Below, piece after piece: positions 1 to 10,046 of a stretch of DNA of 64,000 nucleotides (the stretch's first letter is position 1; every line of letters begins with the position of its first letter). The notes under the pieces were generated by a model. It had not been told where the DNA came from. It did not search any database and saw only the letters and a list, made by a program, of their open reading frames with translations. Made by a program: the position numbers and the translations under genes. Source of the DNA: Staphylococcus marylandisciuri (lineage in GTDB: Bacteria > Bacillota > Bacilli > Staphylococcales > Staphylococcaceae); assembly GCF_025519785.1 (NCBI RefSeq), contig NZ_JAOPKZ010000001.1:124001-188000 (forward strand), given 5' to 3'.

Positions 1-239
1 AAGGCGATGTAAGAACCTTTTACATAATTCCTCTTGCCTTTACGCTCGTCAATTATTTCATAACGTCCCTCTGGCTCAGCATTAACAGTTAACGTTTGAT
101 TCGTACGCTCAGTCGTCATAAACCAATGTATCAGGAAGTCCTTGTCGACCCACGCCTGATATGCAAGTTCAGGATCTACTTTAAACAATCGTTCAATTTC
201 TATCTCTACATTTTCATTTTCTACATTATATTTCGCCAC
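1..239 (-). CDS. SRPBCC/AHSA1-family protein, C-terminus cut off by window edge
   Basis: Reading the minus strand from a GTG at 239 gives an open frame that runs off the left edge (about 79 residues visible), beginning VAKYNVENENVEIEIER and continuing through AYQAWVDKDFLIHWFM. The early acidic strand, the AYQAW helix and the HWF segment resemble the START-like fold of Activator-of-Hsp90-ATPase (AHSA1) domain proteins, which bind hydrophobic ligands; most bacterial members have no known role. A second in-frame GTG lies three codons upstream at 248. I prefer 239 because GGGTGA sits about eight bases before it. The family is called from the N-terminal half only, and the ligand is unknown. Confidence 0.7.
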   Translation of the reverse strand, partial: MAKYNVENENVEIEIERLFKVDPELAYQAWVDKDFLIHWFMTTERTNQTLTVNAEPEGRYEIIDERKGKRNYVKGSYIA

Positions 240-267
240 TCGTTTCACCCGCTTTCTTGTTCCTACT

Positions 268-294
268 ATCTTAGCTTATTTCTAAAGCTAAGAT
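268..294. repeat. 10-bp inverted repeat upstream of the SRPBCC gene
   Basis: ATCTTAGCTT and AAGCTAAGAT are perfect 10-bp arms separated by 7 bases, about 29 bp upstream of the start at 239. There is no T-run on the minus strand, so it looks more like an operator or a 5'-UTR hairpin than a terminator. No regulator is visible in the window. Confidence 0.5.
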
Positions 295-480
295 TAATAA
301 GTAAATCATTCAACTTATTCATTTTACATTTAAAACGTGATAAACGTCAACGTATGTTAAAAGCTCAATTCTAATCCGATGTCTACTAATCGAATAGTAA
401 CTTTTTGAAATAACTGTATGCACCTTTCTCGTTTACTTTACAACTTGTTCTTAAAATTAGAAGAAACTCCCCGTTAAGTT

Positions 481-583
481 GGGAGCGGGACAGAAATCTA
501 ATTTGAATAAAAAGATTTCGTAGTCCCGCCCCGGCAAAGATGCTGAAAAAGGCTGAGACATTACATTATGTCCCAGCCTTTTT
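481..583. repeat. Intergenic composite repeat: A hairpin plus terminator-like C hairpin
   Basis: Positions 481-533 hold the 50-bp module called A here (GGGAGCGGGACAG arm, AT-rich loop, then a variant arm ending GTCCCGCCCCGG). Positions 546-583 form a near-perfect stem, AAAAAGGCTGAGACAT against ATGTCCCAGCCTTTTT, with A/T ends on both sides like a bidirectional terminator. The junction GGCAAAGATGCTG looks like a longer composite from which module B has been lost. In the rest of the gap between 240 and 821 I see no gene. Confidence 0.8.
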
Positions 584-821
584 CTCCCTAGTCAAAGACC
601 ATTATGTCCCCGCCTCTGCTTAACAGAGAGACTACCCTACCGCAAATATTTACCTTACAGGAATAATTTCGATATGGAAGGAGTATGTACATATTAAAAG
701 CGCGTGTCATACTGCTTATAAACTCAATCAAGTTCTACTATTAAAAGTAGATTTCTATCATCAATCTCCGAAATTCTTTTCGTTTAATACTGATCAGCGT
801 CTAAATAAGCGATTATTCCGT

Positions 822-2129
822 CTAATGGGACGCGTGACTCTTCTTATCTAAGCGTGGAAACTTAAAGAATATAGCTACTAAACCGCTGATGCCTAACAAT
901 ATAGGATAAATACAATACGGTACTAACTCTACAGGTGATAAGCCTGCTACACCTGCTGCAGCGATGAGCTGAGGGCTATAGGGTAAGAGTCCTTGGAAGC
1001 AACCACCAAATATATCAAGAATACTAGCTGATTTGCGTGGATCAACCTCATATTCATCCGCAATGTCTTTAGCTAATGGTCCAGACATCAGAATGGATAT
1101 CGTGTTATTAGCTGTGGAAATATCTGCAGCACTGACTAAAGTAGCGATACCATATTCAGCCCCACGTTTAGATTTCACTTTGCTACGCACAAAGTTGAGC
1201 AACCAACGAATTCCACCGTAATATTCTATAATCGACACCAAGCCACCTATTAAAATAGCAAGTATAGCAATGTCTTCCATACCTTCAATACCTTTAGCTA
1301 ACGACTTAAGTAAGCCTGTCCAACCATAGGAGCCATCAATTAAACCAATGACTGCTGATAAGATCGTTCCACCAATTAAGACGACTATAACATTAAGGCC
1401 AATGATAGCCAGTACCAGTACTAGAATATATGGAATGACCTTAATAATATCAAAATGATAACTTTTAGTATGAGAAACGTGAACACCATGAGTCATAATC
1501 CACAGAATAATCATCGTTAATATGGCACCTGGCAACACAATCTTAAAGTTAACTCTGAACTTATCTCCCATCTTGGTATGTTGTGTGCGCACAGCAGCTA
1601 TTGTAGTGTCGGAGATCATTGATAAGTTATCTCCAAACATTGCACCTCCAACTACAGTAGCCATTGTTACTGCCGATGAGACGTCTGTCGCTTGTGTTAA
1701 ACCGAAACCTACAGGAGCTATAGCTGCTACAGTTCCCACTGATGTCCCCATAGAGATAGAGACGAACATACAGATAATAAATAGTCCAACAATTAAGAAA
1801 TTTTCAGGAATTAATGTTAAACCTAAATTAACTGTTGATTTAACTCCACCCATATCCTCAGTGGCTTGAGAAAAAGCCCCAGCAAGTAAATATATCAAGA
1901 CCATAAGAAGTATATTAGAATGCCCTGCACCTTTAGTAAATACTTCAACCTTTTTATTGAACGAAACCTTGCGATGGATGACCAAGCCAAATATAGCCGC
2001 TATCATAACAGCTACATTTAACGGCATAATAGTGAAATCTCCAGTCGCAATTCCTACGCCTAAGAATAAAATTATAAATAGTATGAGCGGTGATAGGGCC
2101 CATAAATTTCCTTTCTTCTCTTCTTGCAT
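822..2129 (-). CDS. NhaC-superfamily carrier, probable MetT-type methionine transporter
   Basis: This 435-residue integral membrane protein has about ten to twelve hydrophobic segments. It shows NhaC-family hallmarks: VEVFTKGAGHSN, the GTSVGTVAAIAPVG loop near residues 130-145, and GDNLSMISDTTIAA around 170-185. Family members exchange Na+ and H+ or symport organic acids or amino acids. A SAM-I riboswitch with its own terminator stands directly upstream (2154-2305). S-box-controlled NhaC-type carriers have been proposed as methionine transporters (MetT), so uptake of methionine or a precursor is the likeliest role. That is inference from regulation, not from a substrate motif. The ATG at 2129 follows AAGGAAAGTG. 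A paralogue without a riboswitch lies at 16881-18209. Confidence 0.85.
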   Translation of the reverse strand: MQEEKKGNLWALSPLILFIILFLGVGIATGDFTIMPLNVAVMIAAIFGLVIHRKVSFNKKVEVFTKGAGHSNILLMVLIYLLAGAFSQATEDMGGVKSTVNLGLTLIPENFLIVGLFIICMFVSISMGTSVGTVAAIAPVGFGLTQATDVSSAVTMATVVGGAMFGDNLSMISDTTIAAVRTQHTKMGDKFRVNFKIVLPGAILTMIILWIMTHGVHVSHTKSYHFDIIKVIPYILVLVLAIIGLNVIVVLIGGTILSAVIGLIDGSYGWTGLLKSLAKGIEGMEDIAILAILIGGLVSIIEYYGGIRWLLNFVRSKVKSKRGAEYGIATLVSAADISTANNTISILMSGPLAKDIADEYEVDPRKSASILDIFGGCFQGLLPYSPQLIAAAGVAGLSPVELVPYCIYPILLGISGLVAIFFKFPRLDKKSHASH

Positions 2130-2153
2130 ATTATCCCACTTTCCTTATGTAGT

Positions 2154-2305
2154 AAAAAAACTCTTTTCTTACAAGAAGAAAAGAGTAAATAGTTACCTCG
2201 TACATCTTATCTTCAAGCAATGCAATGCTTCTGGAATTGGCACACGCTTATACATGTTGCCGAAGTTTCACAGGGCCAGTCCCTCCACTTCTCTTGATAA
2301 GATAT
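2154..2305 (-). promoter_or_regulatory. SAM-I (S-box) riboswitch with intrinsic terminator
   Basis: On the minus strand, CTTATC (2301-2296) opens helix P1 and pairs with GATAAG (2211-2206). Between them is the classical SAM-I core: AAGAG, then GUGGAGGGACUGGCCC, then GUGAAACUUCGGCAAC, with purines and spacing as in the S-box family. Next comes a terminator stem (CTCTTTTCTT against AAGAAAAGAG, 2161-2185) followed by seven T at 2160-2154, ahead of the carrier start at 2129. The family rule predicts termination when S-adenosylmethionine is bound and expression when methionine/SAM is low. Confidence 0.95.
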
Positions 2306-2883
2306 TAAATTTAGTTTCACAATACATGAAATGAGTTAAAGCGTCAACTCATGACCGCAAATAAATTAATTCTCTTAATATAAATAGCTAAACTAAATCT
2401 ATCTAACTAATATAAGTTGTTAATTTAAAATTCGCTTTACTATACTCTAAATAAAAGATCGTAAAGCGTGCCTCTTCTACTCCTAATAATCACACAGTTA
2501 TTGAGCTCCTACATGTTAGAATAGAGCCGAGAATATCAGGAGTAAACCGTTATGTCTTTGTATAGATACTCTTGTTACTAACTTACTACTATCATTATTA
2601 GCCCTTTTTATTACCATGCACCGTATCAACATGTAATCATTCACTATGAAAAACGAATTAAATCTCAACTTACTCATAACCTTTTAAGCTAAAACGCAAA
2701 AGGCCTATAAATAAAGACGAATGGATGTAGACCCAGCCTTTGGGTTGCTAAACGCTACTTCGAGTTCAACGAAATGTCGGTACGCGGACTCTAAGAGCTA
2801 GAACACAAGGTCGAGTTCGTCATTCTAGTATAAATTTATAGTAATGACTAGCACGTTGTATGACTCAATATCACATTTGAACC
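2306..2883. other. Gap with no recognised gene
   Basis: AT-rich DNA upstream of the riboswitch. The only structure I see is an 8-bp inverted repeat, CGCTTTAC (2433-2440) with GTAAAGCG (2461-2468). No ORF with a ribosome-binding site was convincing. The riboswitch promoter should lie near 2310-2350 but I could not fix it. Confidence 0.5.
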
Positions 2884-3083
2884 AAAGAGGCTGGGACATA
2901 ATGGTCTTTGACTAGAGAGAAAGAGGCTGGGACATAATGTAATGTCTCAGCCTCTTTCAACATGTTGGCAGTAGATGACTGATTTGAAAATGCGCTTGTA
3001 TCAAGCTTTTTTCAATTCTAGTCATCCTTGCCGGGGCGGGACTACGAAATCTTTTTATTCAAATTAGATTTCTGTCCCGCTCA
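2884..3083. repeat. Composite repeat in C-B-A order
   Basis: Reading forward: a first GAGGCTGGGACATAATGG copy, then a C hairpin at 2920-2957 (AAAGAGGCTGGGACAT against ATGTCTCAGCCTCTTT), then module B at 2965-3033 (GATGACT and AGTCATC outer arms with nested TGAAAA/TTTTCA and GCTTG/CAAGC arms), then module A in inverted loop orientation ending at 3083. It lies downstream of the minus-strand SDR gene. About 190 bp between this element and that gene holds nothing recognisable. Confidence 0.8.
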
Positions 3084-3273
3084 CTTCTTAACTACTGACA
3101 TATTTATATTACTAACTCTTGCTACCTATATATACATGGCTGAAAGAGCAGCATAACCAACAAGAGTTATCATTTTTTAACTAAGTGAAGCTACAACTGA
3201 TAACACCTTGTGAATATGACTTAGACCTAAGAGATAGCCCAGCCGCACTAACTATTATCTATTTCGCCATGAA

Positions 3274-4155
3274 CTAGTTAATTTGGCCGCCACCTGTAAC
3301 GCCATACACTTGACCTGTCGTATAGCTAGATTCTTCAGCCGCTAAATGTACATAAATACCTGATAATTCAACAGGTTGACCAGGTCGACCTAGCGGCGTG
3401 TTTTGACCAAATTCAGGTATCTTAGACGTAGGTTGACCTCCTGAAATTTGTAGTGGTGACCAGAAAGGTCCTGGTGCTACACAATTCACGCGAATTCCTT
3501 TATCTGCAAGCTCTTCTGAAAGGCTTTTAGTAAGCGAAATAATAGCAGCTTTAGAAGCAGCATAATCATGGAGGATTGGATTAGGCTTGTAACCTTGTAT
3601 TGATGACGTAGTCGTAATTGTAGCTCCAGGTTGTAGATAGTCTAGTGCTTTCTGCACTGTCCAGAAGATAGGATAAACATTCGTTTCAAATGTTTCAACA
3701 AATGCTTCAGTAGTAAAGCCTTTAATGTCATCATGATATTGCTGATGTCCTGCGACAAGCGTTACGTTGTCTAAACCACCGAGCTCATTATAAGCTTTCT
3801 CAACGAGCTCATAGTTGAATTGCTCGTCTCTTAAATCTCCAGGAATAAGCACTGCTTTACGTCCCGCAGCTTCAATAACATTTTTAACTTCTTCTGCATC
3901 CTCTTCCTCCGCTGGAAGATAATTGATGGCTACATCTGCTCCTTCTTTAGCGTAGGCAATCGCTGCTGCGCGGCCAATTGCAGAATCACCGCCAGTAACT
4001 AACATTTTATAATCTGTTAGACGACCATAACCCTGATAAGTTTCTTCGCCACAATCTGGTTTAGGATCCAATTTGGTTTGTAAACCAGGAAGTGGTTGTT
4101 CTTGTTTAGGTATTTTTTCACTAGAGAATTTAGTTCTAGGATCTTGAGCTGTCAT
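3274..4155 (-). CDS. SDR-family oxidoreductase (YhdF/glucose dehydrogenase-like)
   Basis: A cytosolic short-chain dehydrogenase/reductase of 293 residues. After an N-terminal extension of about 45 residues typical of the YhdF/YhxC group comes the Rossmann segment [20 protein letters not shown] (TGxxxGIG-like). It is followed by GDLRDE, the NVTLVAG motif, TTTSSIQGY with the catalytic serine, and the YAASK catalytic Tyr/Lys pair, then the conserved RVNCVAPGP. The C-terminus ends in a GVTGGGQI segment. Substrate is not deducible; relatives are annotated as general stress or sugar/alcohol dehydrogenases. I start at ATG 4155 because AAAGGAGTG is well spaced before it; a longer GTG-started frame reaches 4164. 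The M20 amidohydrolase lies just upstream on the same strand (about 60 bp), and a joint transcript is plausible. Confidence 0.88.
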   Translation of the reverse strand: MTAQDPRTKFSSEKIPKQEQPLPGLQTKLDPKPDCGEETYQGYGRLTDYKMLVTGGDSAIGRAAAIAYAKEGADVAINYLPAEEEDAEEVKNVIEAAGRKAVLIPGDLRDEQFNYELVEKAYNELGGLDNVTLVAGHQQYHDDIKGFTTEAFVETFETNVYPIFWTVQKALDYLQPGATITTTSSIQGYKPNPILHDYAASKAAIISLTKSLSEELADKGIRVNCVAPGPFWSPLQISGGQPTSKIPEFGQNTPLGRPGQPVELSGIYVHLAAEESSYTTGQVYGVTGGGQIN

Positions 4156-4214
4156 ATTCAACACTCCTTTATTAAATACTAACTCTCTAATTACTTACCC
4201 ATGTTTTTTAATTT

Positions 4215-5336
4215 TTAATTATTCAACAATTGTTTTACAAAATTTACGAAGTATTCTGGTGCTTTTTCTAAGATTCGTTCATCCGGATCGTAGAGTGGAT
4301 GATGTAAATCGTATTCGCTCTGAGAACCAATTAAGGCGAACACACTAGGATAGTACTTAGAATAACCTGAGAAATCTTCTCCTATAGTTAATGGTTGTTC
4401 TAACATTTCAACTTTATAACCGACTTTTTTGGCAACTTCAATAGCTTTATCTGTTAATTCCTCATCGTTTACCACTGCGCCTGGTAAACGTTCATAGTTA
4501 AGGTCGATGTCTACATCAAACGCTTGAGCTAATCCTTGAGAAATAGCGTCAAGACGTTGTTGTATTTGATCTCTTACGTTCTCGTCAAATGTTCTAACAG
4601 TACCCTGAACATACGCTTCATCTGCAATCACGTTCCATGTACTACCACTTGATACCTCACCAATAGTGACAACAGCACAATCAAATGCTGATAGATTGCG
4701 ACTCACTATGGATTGTATACTATTGATTAACTGTCCTAGAACAATGACAGGGTCCTTACCTTGATCAGGGGTCGCTGCATGCGCACCTTTACCGTAGATC
4801 TTGAATTCAAAGCGATCAACTGCAGAAGTCAAGACGCCTGGTTTAATAGCAAATTCACCCACTTCTAAAGAAGGATAGTTGTGGAAGCCGAGAATAGCTT
4901 TAGCACCATCCAATACTTGAGTTTCTGTTATATATGACGCACCATATCCAAGTTCTTCAGCGGGCTGAAAGATAATTCGAACACGACCGTGAAGTGTGTC
5001 CTCTTGAGTCTTTAAGCTTGTAGTAGCGGCTAGAATAGTAGCCATGTGAATGTCGTGACCACAAGCATGCATAACGCCTTGATTTGTTGAAATAAACTCA
5101 TGTTTAACTTGTTCGTTAATAGGTAAAGCATCGATATCGGTTCGAATTGCAACGAAATCTTCTCCTGATCCAATTTCAGCAACAAGTCCTGTTTTTAAAG
5201 GTAGATCTAAGATTTTAATATCATAATTTTCTAGAATATGCTTTAAGCGCTTAGTTGTCTCTACCTCTTGTTCAGATACCTCTGGATACTGATGAAATGT
5301 TCTTCTCCAATTGACGTAATCCTCATATTGTGGCAT
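4215..5336 (-). CDS. M20-family amidohydrolase (N-acyl-amino-acid hydrolase type)
   Basis: A metal-dependent peptidase-family M20 amidohydrolase of 373 residues, the usual length for the aminoacylase/IAA-amino-acid-hydrolase branch. Visible motifs are AIRTDIDALPI, then MHACGHDIHMA (metal-binding Cys/His/Asp) near residue 90, IFQPAEE with the catalytic glutamate near 127, the ligand-binding GFHNYP, and a C-terminal TIGEDFSGYS. The lid/dimerisation insert occupies roughly residues 170-290. It probably removes an acyl group from an amino acid or peptide; the exact substrate is unknown. The ATG at 5336 follows GGAGAGTG. It lies between the SDR gene and the hut genes on the same strand; its own promoter probably lies in the 420-bp gap upstream. 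Confidence 0.87.
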   Translation of the reverse strand: MPQYEDYVNWRRTFHQYPEVSEQEVETTKRLKHILENYDIKILDLPLKTGLVAEIGSGEDFVAIRTDIDALPINEQVKHEFISTNQGVMHACGHDIHMATILAATTSLKTQEDTLHGRVRIIFQPAEELGYGASYITETQVLDGAKAILGFHNYPSLEVGEFAIKPGVLTSAVDRFEFKIYGKGAHAATPDQGKDPVIVLGQLINSIQSIVSRNLSAFDCAVVTIGEVSSGSTWNVIADEAYVQGTVRTFDENVRDQIQQRLDAISQGLAQAFDVDIDLNYERLPGAVVNDEELTDKAIEVAKKVGYKVEMLEQPLTIGEDFSGYSKYYPSVFALIGSQSEYDLHHPLYDPDERILEKAPEYFVNFVKQLLNN

Positions 5337-5571
5337 TACGTTTCACTCTCCAATCTCTTTTTATAAAAAGTAATACTTTAGATAATTTCATTACGAAAAA
5401 ATTTAGCGCAATCTCAATACTTATATAACTATCATAACACTATTGTCAAAATTTTTGTGCAATTCGGATTTGATAGCTACCCTGCTCTCCTCATATATAC
5501 TCTTCCTTAATTATTATGACTATCCACTAGCAATGGTTTTACCTCTCTAAATATTAATTGCTATAGAAAAA

Positions 5572-5621
5572 GGGGCGGGACAGAAATCTAATTTGAATAA
5601 AAAGATTTCTGTCCCGCTCCC
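5572..5621. repeat. Module A hairpin repeat
   Basis: A near-perfect inverted repeat: GGGGCGGGACAGAAATC, a short AT loop, and GATTTCTGTCCCGCTCCC. It is downstream of hutI in the 5337-5758 gap and may act as a terminator-like element. I see nothing else in that gap. Confidence 0.85.
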
Positions 5622-5758
5622 TCTATAGTGATTTAAGGTTTGAAATGAAAGTAAAGTTAGCATCGTCTCTACGAATCGCTACTTAAAATTAAGATCTCTC
5701 ATAGTTAAACCTATTCCCAATGAGGTCATCACTTTGCCACATCAACCTCATGTTACCT

Positions 5759-6997
5759 TTATTGATCTAAGCTAAATGAATTATCTACGATAACTTTACC
5801 ATTTTGTATAACTTTTTGAGCATGATTGATACCGTAGTGATATGGAATATACTCATGATTTGGCGCGTCCCAAATTACGATATCCGCAGTGTCACCTTCA
5901 TTAATTGTACCTGCATCAGCATCGATAGCCTTAGCAGCGTTGACTGTTACGGCATTCCATATTTCATTAGGTGATAATTTAAGTTTCAACGCGGCGATAG
6001 ACATAACGAGTTGTAAGTTATTCGTCACACAACTACCAGGATTGAAGTCAGTAGCAATAGCTATAGCACCGTTGTTATCAATCATACCGCGTGCGTCTGC
6101 ATACTCTTCTTTACCTAGGTAGAACGTCGTACCTGGTAATAGTACTGCTACAGTATTACTATCATTAAGTTTAGCTTTATCTTCATCACTAGAAGCTACT
6201 AAGTGATCACCAGAGATAGCATTCTCGTCGATAGCTAGTCCTAAACCACCTAGAGGATCGATCTCATCAGCATGAATTTTCACTTTGAAACCTTGCTCTT
6301 TAGCGGCTTCCATATATTTCTTAGATTCCTCAACTGAGAATACTCCAGTTTCACAGAATATATCTGCGAAATCCGCATATTCTTTCATTTCTGGAAGTAA
6401 GTCGATCATTTCTTGTAAGAAAGCTTCATTAGATTCAGCTTCTTTAGGAACAGCGTGTGGTCCTAAGAAGGTATGTTTAATACGTAAACCGTATTTTTCT
6501 GCTAAACGATGTGCCACACGTAATTGTTTTAATTCGTTCTCACGGTCTAAACCGTAACCGCTCTTACATTCGATAGTTAAGACACCATATTTTACCATTG
6601 TTAAAATGTCTTTTTCTGCTTTCTCGAACAACTCATCTTCAGAAGCATTACGAGTAGCTTCGACGGTAGATAAGATGCCGCCGCCTTGTTCAAGGATTTC
6701 AAGATAAGACTTGCCTTGACGCTTTAATGACATTTCATGTTCGCGTGAACCACCATGAACGAGGTGGGTATGAGCTTCAACTAGCGCAGGAGAAACTACT
6801 TTACCTTGCGCATCAATCGTTTCATTAGCCTCATATTCTTCTGTATGAGGACCAGAGTATACAACTTTACCATCTTTCACAACAACAGTACCATTCTCAA
6901 CGATTTCTAATTCGTCTAACTCTTTTCCTTTTAATGGTCTGTCCGTAGATTTAGGTAGAATAAGTTGACCGATATTTTGTATTACTAAATCGTTCAT
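5759..6997 (-). CDS. hutI: Imidazolonepropionase
   Basis: HutI hydrolyses 4-imidazolone-5-propanoate to N-formimidoyl-glutamate, step three of histidine degradation. At 412 residues it has the family length. The amidohydrolase metal site is visible as [10 protein letters not shown] near residue 75, KIHADEID near 242 and IATDFNPGS near 320. [17 protein letters not shown] and the conserved LGPHAVP segment are specific to HutI. The ATG at 6997 overlaps the hutU stop by one base (TAATG), so the two genes are co-transcribed and probably translationally coupled. Cytosolic. Confidence 0.97.
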   Translation of the reverse strand: MNDLVIQNIGQLILPKSTDRPLKGKELDELEIVENGTVVVKDGKVVYSGPHTEEYEANETIDAQGKVVSPALVEAHTHLVHGGSREHEMSLKRQGKSYLEILEQGGGILSTVEATRNASEDELFEKAEKDILTMVKYGVLTIECKSGYGLDRENELKQLRVAHRLAEKYGLRIKHTFLGPHAVPKEAESNEAFLQEMIDLLPEMKEYADFADIFCETGVFSVEESKKYMEAAKEQGFKVKIHADEIDPLGGLGLAIDENAISGDHLVASSDEDKAKLNDSNTVAVLLPGTTFYLGKEEYADARGMIDNNGAIAIATDFNPGSCVTNNLQLVMSIAALKLKLSPNEIWNAVTVNAAKAIDADAGTINEGDTADIVIWDAPNHEYIPYHYGINHAQKVIQNGKVIVDNSFSLDQ

Positions 6998-8658
6998 TAT
7001 TTATCACCCTTGTTTGTAATAGTTGGAATGTTAATACCTTTTTCTTTAGCAACTTCAATTGCTTTTTCATATCCTGCATCTGCATGTCGTACTACACCCA
7101 TACCCGGATCTGTAGTTAATACACGTTCTAAGCGACGTTCAGCTTTTTCAGAGCCGTCTGCAACCACAACCATACCAGCATGAAGTGAGTAACCCATTCC
7201 AACGCCGCCACCGTGGTGGAATGAAATCCAAGAACCGCCAGCTGCTGTGTTGATTAAAGCATTAAGAATAGCCCAGTCACCTACAGCATCAGAGCCATCT
7301 TTCATCGATTCAGTTTCACGGTTTGGACTAGCGACTGAACCAGAATCTAAATGGTCACGTCCGATGACGATAGGTGCAGAAATTTCACCGTCACGTACTA
7401 AGCGGTTTAAAGCTTTACCCATTTTAGCACGTTCACCATAACCTAACCATGCGATACGAGATGGTAAACCTTGGTAAGAAATTTTTTCTGATGCTAAATC
7501 AAGCCAACGGTTAAGCTTTTCATTGTCAGGGAATAATTTTTTCATTTCTTCGTCTGCACGTTCTATATCTTTAGGGTCACCACTTAATGCAGCAAAGCGG
7601 AAAGGTCCTTTACCTTCACAGAACAGCGGGCGAATATATGCTGGAACGAATCCAGGGAAGTCAAATGCATTCTCTACGCCGTTGTTATAAGCAACTTGAC
7701 GAATGTTATTACCATAATCAAATGCTATCGCACCACGGTTTTTAAACTCAAGCATATATTCAACATGTTTAGCCATGGATGCTTCAGATTCTTTAACGTA
7801 GTTCTTAGGATTTTCTTTACGATATTGATTCGCTTCCTCAACGCTATAACCTTGTGGTACATAGCCATTTAATGGGTCATGAGCACTTGTTTGGTCTGTA
7901 ATGATATCAATTTTGAAATCTCTTTCAAGAATTTTTTCATAAACATCTACTGCATTACCTACAAGCGCGATAGATAAAGGTTCACCTTTTTCTTTAGCTT
8001 CTTCAGCTAAACGTAAAGCTTCATCTAAGCTTTCTGTCTTCACATCGCAATAACATGTTTGAATACGTTTGTCTATGCGAGTTTCGTCAACATCCACTGC
8101 TATTACAACTCCGCCGTTCATAGTGACAGCTAGTGGCTGAGCACCGCCCATTCCACCTAAACCAGCAGTTAAAGTGATCGTTCCGTTCAATTTGCCATCG
8201 TAATGTTGATTAGCTAATTCACCGAAAGTTTCGTAAGTACCTTGAACGATACCTTGTGAACCGATATAAATCCAGCTTCCTGCAGTCATTTGGCCGTACA
8301 TCATTAAGCCTTTTTTATCTAACTCGTTAAAGTGATCCCAGTTTGCCCATTCTGGCACAAGCACAGAGTTTGATAATAACACACGAGGCGCTTCATCATG
8401 CGTTTTGAATACTGCCACAGGTTTACCAGATTGCACTAACATCGTTTCGTCTTTTTCTAAATTTCTTAGCGTTTCTTCAATAGCTTCAAAGGCTTCCCAG
8501 TTACGAGCTGCTTTCCCGATACCGCCGTAAACAACGAGGTCTTCAGGTCTTTCAGCCACCTCTGGATCTAAGTTATTATATAACATCCTTAATACTGCTT
8601 CTTGTTCCCAATCTTTACACTCGATGTCTAAACCTTTCTTTGCTTGAATATTTCTCAT
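6997..8658 (-). CDS. hutU: Urocanate hydratase
   Basis: HutU adds water to urocanate using tightly bound NAD+ as an electrophilic cofactor, giving imidazolonepropionate for HutI. The 553-residue product is full length. Recognisable family segments include [14 protein letters not shown], the NAD-binding [44 protein letters not shown] and the C-terminal [19 protein letters not shown] use ATG 8658, which follows GAGGAGTG; a TTG codon just before it would add one residue. It is first in the hutUI operon, divergent from a LysR-type regulator. A histidine ammonia-lyase gene (hutH) is not in this window. Confidence 0.98.
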   Translation of the reverse strand: MRNIQAKKGLDIECKDWEQEAVLRMLYNNLDPEVAERPEDLVVYGGIGKAARNWEAFEAIEETLRNLEKDETMLVQSGKPVAVFKTHDEAPRVLLSNSVLVPEWANWDHFNELDKKGLMMYGQMTAGSWIYIGSQGIVQGTYETFGELANQHYDGKLNGTITLTAGLGGMGGAQPLAVTMNGGVVIAVDVDETRIDKRIQTCYCDVKTESLDEALRLAEEAKEKGEPLSIALVGNAVDVYEKILERDFKIDIITDQTSAHDPLNGYVPQGYSVEEANQYRKENPKNYVKESEASMAKHVEYMLEFKNRGAIAFDYGNNIRQVAYNNGVENAFDFPGFVPAYIRPLFCEGKGPFRFAALSGDPKDIERADEEMKKLFPDNEKLNRWLDLASEKISYQGLPSRIAWLGYGERAKMGKALNRLVRDGEISAPIVIGRDHLDSGSVASPNRETESMKDGSDAVGDWAILNALINTAAGGSWISFHHGGGVGMGYSLHAGMVVVADGSEKAERRLERVLTTDPGMGVVRHADAGYEKAIEVAKEKGINIPTITNKGDK

Positions 8659-9030
8659 CAAAATACACTCCTCATCATACTATGATTTACCCTTCGTTTT
8701 GATTGATGTGAAAGGACATTAGAGATGTACGCTCTTATCATTGCGCAGTGCTAACTACGCCGCATAGCTGAAACAACTAGAAGGGTTAATTGTCTCAGAT
8801 TGATGTAATTAACACTAAAAAATAGAAGTGACTACCCCTACCTTTCACACGTACTTGTTTACAATAACTTGATGCCTAAATACTCGACGTTGTTATCGAA
8901 ACCATTGAAATATTCTTATTTCTATTTTTTCAATGCGTCACACTTCAATTATAGCTCAATTAGATATAGACTACCAATATAAATAAACTAATCATTTATA
9001 ACAATAAACTATAAATAGGAGAAGTTGGAT
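8659..9030. promoter_or_regulatory. Divergent hutU / LysR-regulator promoter region
   Basis: A 372-bp gene-free region between two divergent starts, the classic place for a LysR regulator to bind both promoters. I see no convincing catabolite-repression (cre) site and cannot choose one T-N11-A LysR box. The last 90 bp before the regulator is very AT-rich and probably carries its promoter. Confidence 0.5.
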
Positions 9031-9906
9031 ATGATAAAAATTATTCAATTAGAATATTTCATTGCAGTAGTAGATCACAATAGCTTTACAAAGGCAGCAG
9101 ACTTCTTACATATTAGCCAACCTTCTTTGACAGCTACTATAAAGAAAATGGAAGAACGACTTGGATATGACTTATTTTATCGAACTACTAAACAAATCCA
9201 AATTACCGAAAAAGGAATACAGTTCTATCATTACGCTATCAACCTCGTTCACACTTATTCGCAAACGATGGAGAAAATGCACGATTTAAACCTCAGTTCA
9301 ACTCCAAAGATCAAAATTGCCATCTTAGAATCTACTAGTCAGTGGATGTCTCAGGTCCTATCTCGCCATAGTAAGACACATCATAATCAACGCTATATGA
9401 TTGCAGAACGCCATGACATGAATCAAGTAGTTGAAGATTTACTTAACTTTAACTATCATTTCGCAATTTCTAATGAGGAAATTAAACACGAACTCATCTC
9501 ATCTATTCCGCTTTACAGAGAGTCATACGTCCTCCTCACTCCTAAGGATACGTTTAACAACAAGCAATCGATTTCAATCGAGAACTTGCCTCTCATTGTT
9601 CCTAACAAAGGCTCGCAAGTACGCAAACACTTAGAAGATTACTGCACACGCATCGGCATTCACCCTAACATCATAGTTGAATCAGACCGATTTGAAACTG
9701 CTCTTAACTACGTCCATAGAGGCATGGGCTACGCTGTGCTCCCCCGTGTGTACTACCAGTCCTATAACGCAAGAGATCTAGATGCCTATGAAATTCGCCC
9801 TAAGATGAGCCGTCACTTATATATAAATTACCTTATGAAACGTCAATATGCTTCTAATGTCCAAACTCTAATAGACGAGTGTCTAAATTATTGGGATATC
9901 TCATAA
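9031..9906 (+). CDS. LysR-family transcriptional regulator, probable hut regulator
   Basis: A 291-residue LysR-type regulator. The N-terminal winged helix-turn-helix is clear: MIKIIQLEYFIAVVDHNSF, then KAADFLHISQPSLTATIKKMEERLG as the recognition region, then LFYRTTKQIQITEKG. The rest is a two-lobed effector domain with the typical late GMGYAVLPR segment. ATG 9031 lies nine bases after AGGAG; an upstream TTG at 9025 is too close to that site. It is divergent from hutUI, and staphylococcal hut loci carry such a gene at this place, so control of hut by a pathway intermediate is likely but not shown. Confidence 0.9.
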   Translation: MIKIIQLEYFIAVVDHNSFTKAADFLHISQPSLTATIKKMEERLGYDLFYRTTKQIQITEKGIQFYHYAINLVHTYSQTMEKMHDLNLSSTPKIKIAILESTSQWMSQVLSRHSKTHHNQRYMIAERHDMNQVVEDLLNFNYHFAISNEEIKHELISSIPLYRESYVLLTPKDTFNNKQSISIENLPLIVPNKGSQVRKHLEDYCTRIGIHPNIIVESDRFETALNYVHRGMGYAVLPRVYYQSYNARDLDAYEIRPKMSRHLYINYLMKRQYASNVQTLIDECLNYWDIS

Positions 9907-10046
9907 CACATGAGATTATCATTCGTTAGCTTTGGCCTTCAGTTATACCCTTGCCAACAAACACTTCTTCTAGTTATGTTCCAATCAACTCAAAGATTAT
10001 TAAACCTAATTAATTAAAACATGCTAGAAGTTTTTAAGAAGAACAC

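Noticed and set aside
683..742. 19-residue peptide ORF after GGAAGGAG
   Set aside because: The ribosome-binding site is only one or two bases from the ATG and no small-peptide family is recognised.
5889..6557. Plus-strand ORFs inside hutI
   Set aside because: They are antisense shadows of a well-conserved enzyme gene.
8659..9030. Catabolite-repression (cre) site in the hut promoter region
   Set aside because: I found no stretch matching the cre consensus closely enough.
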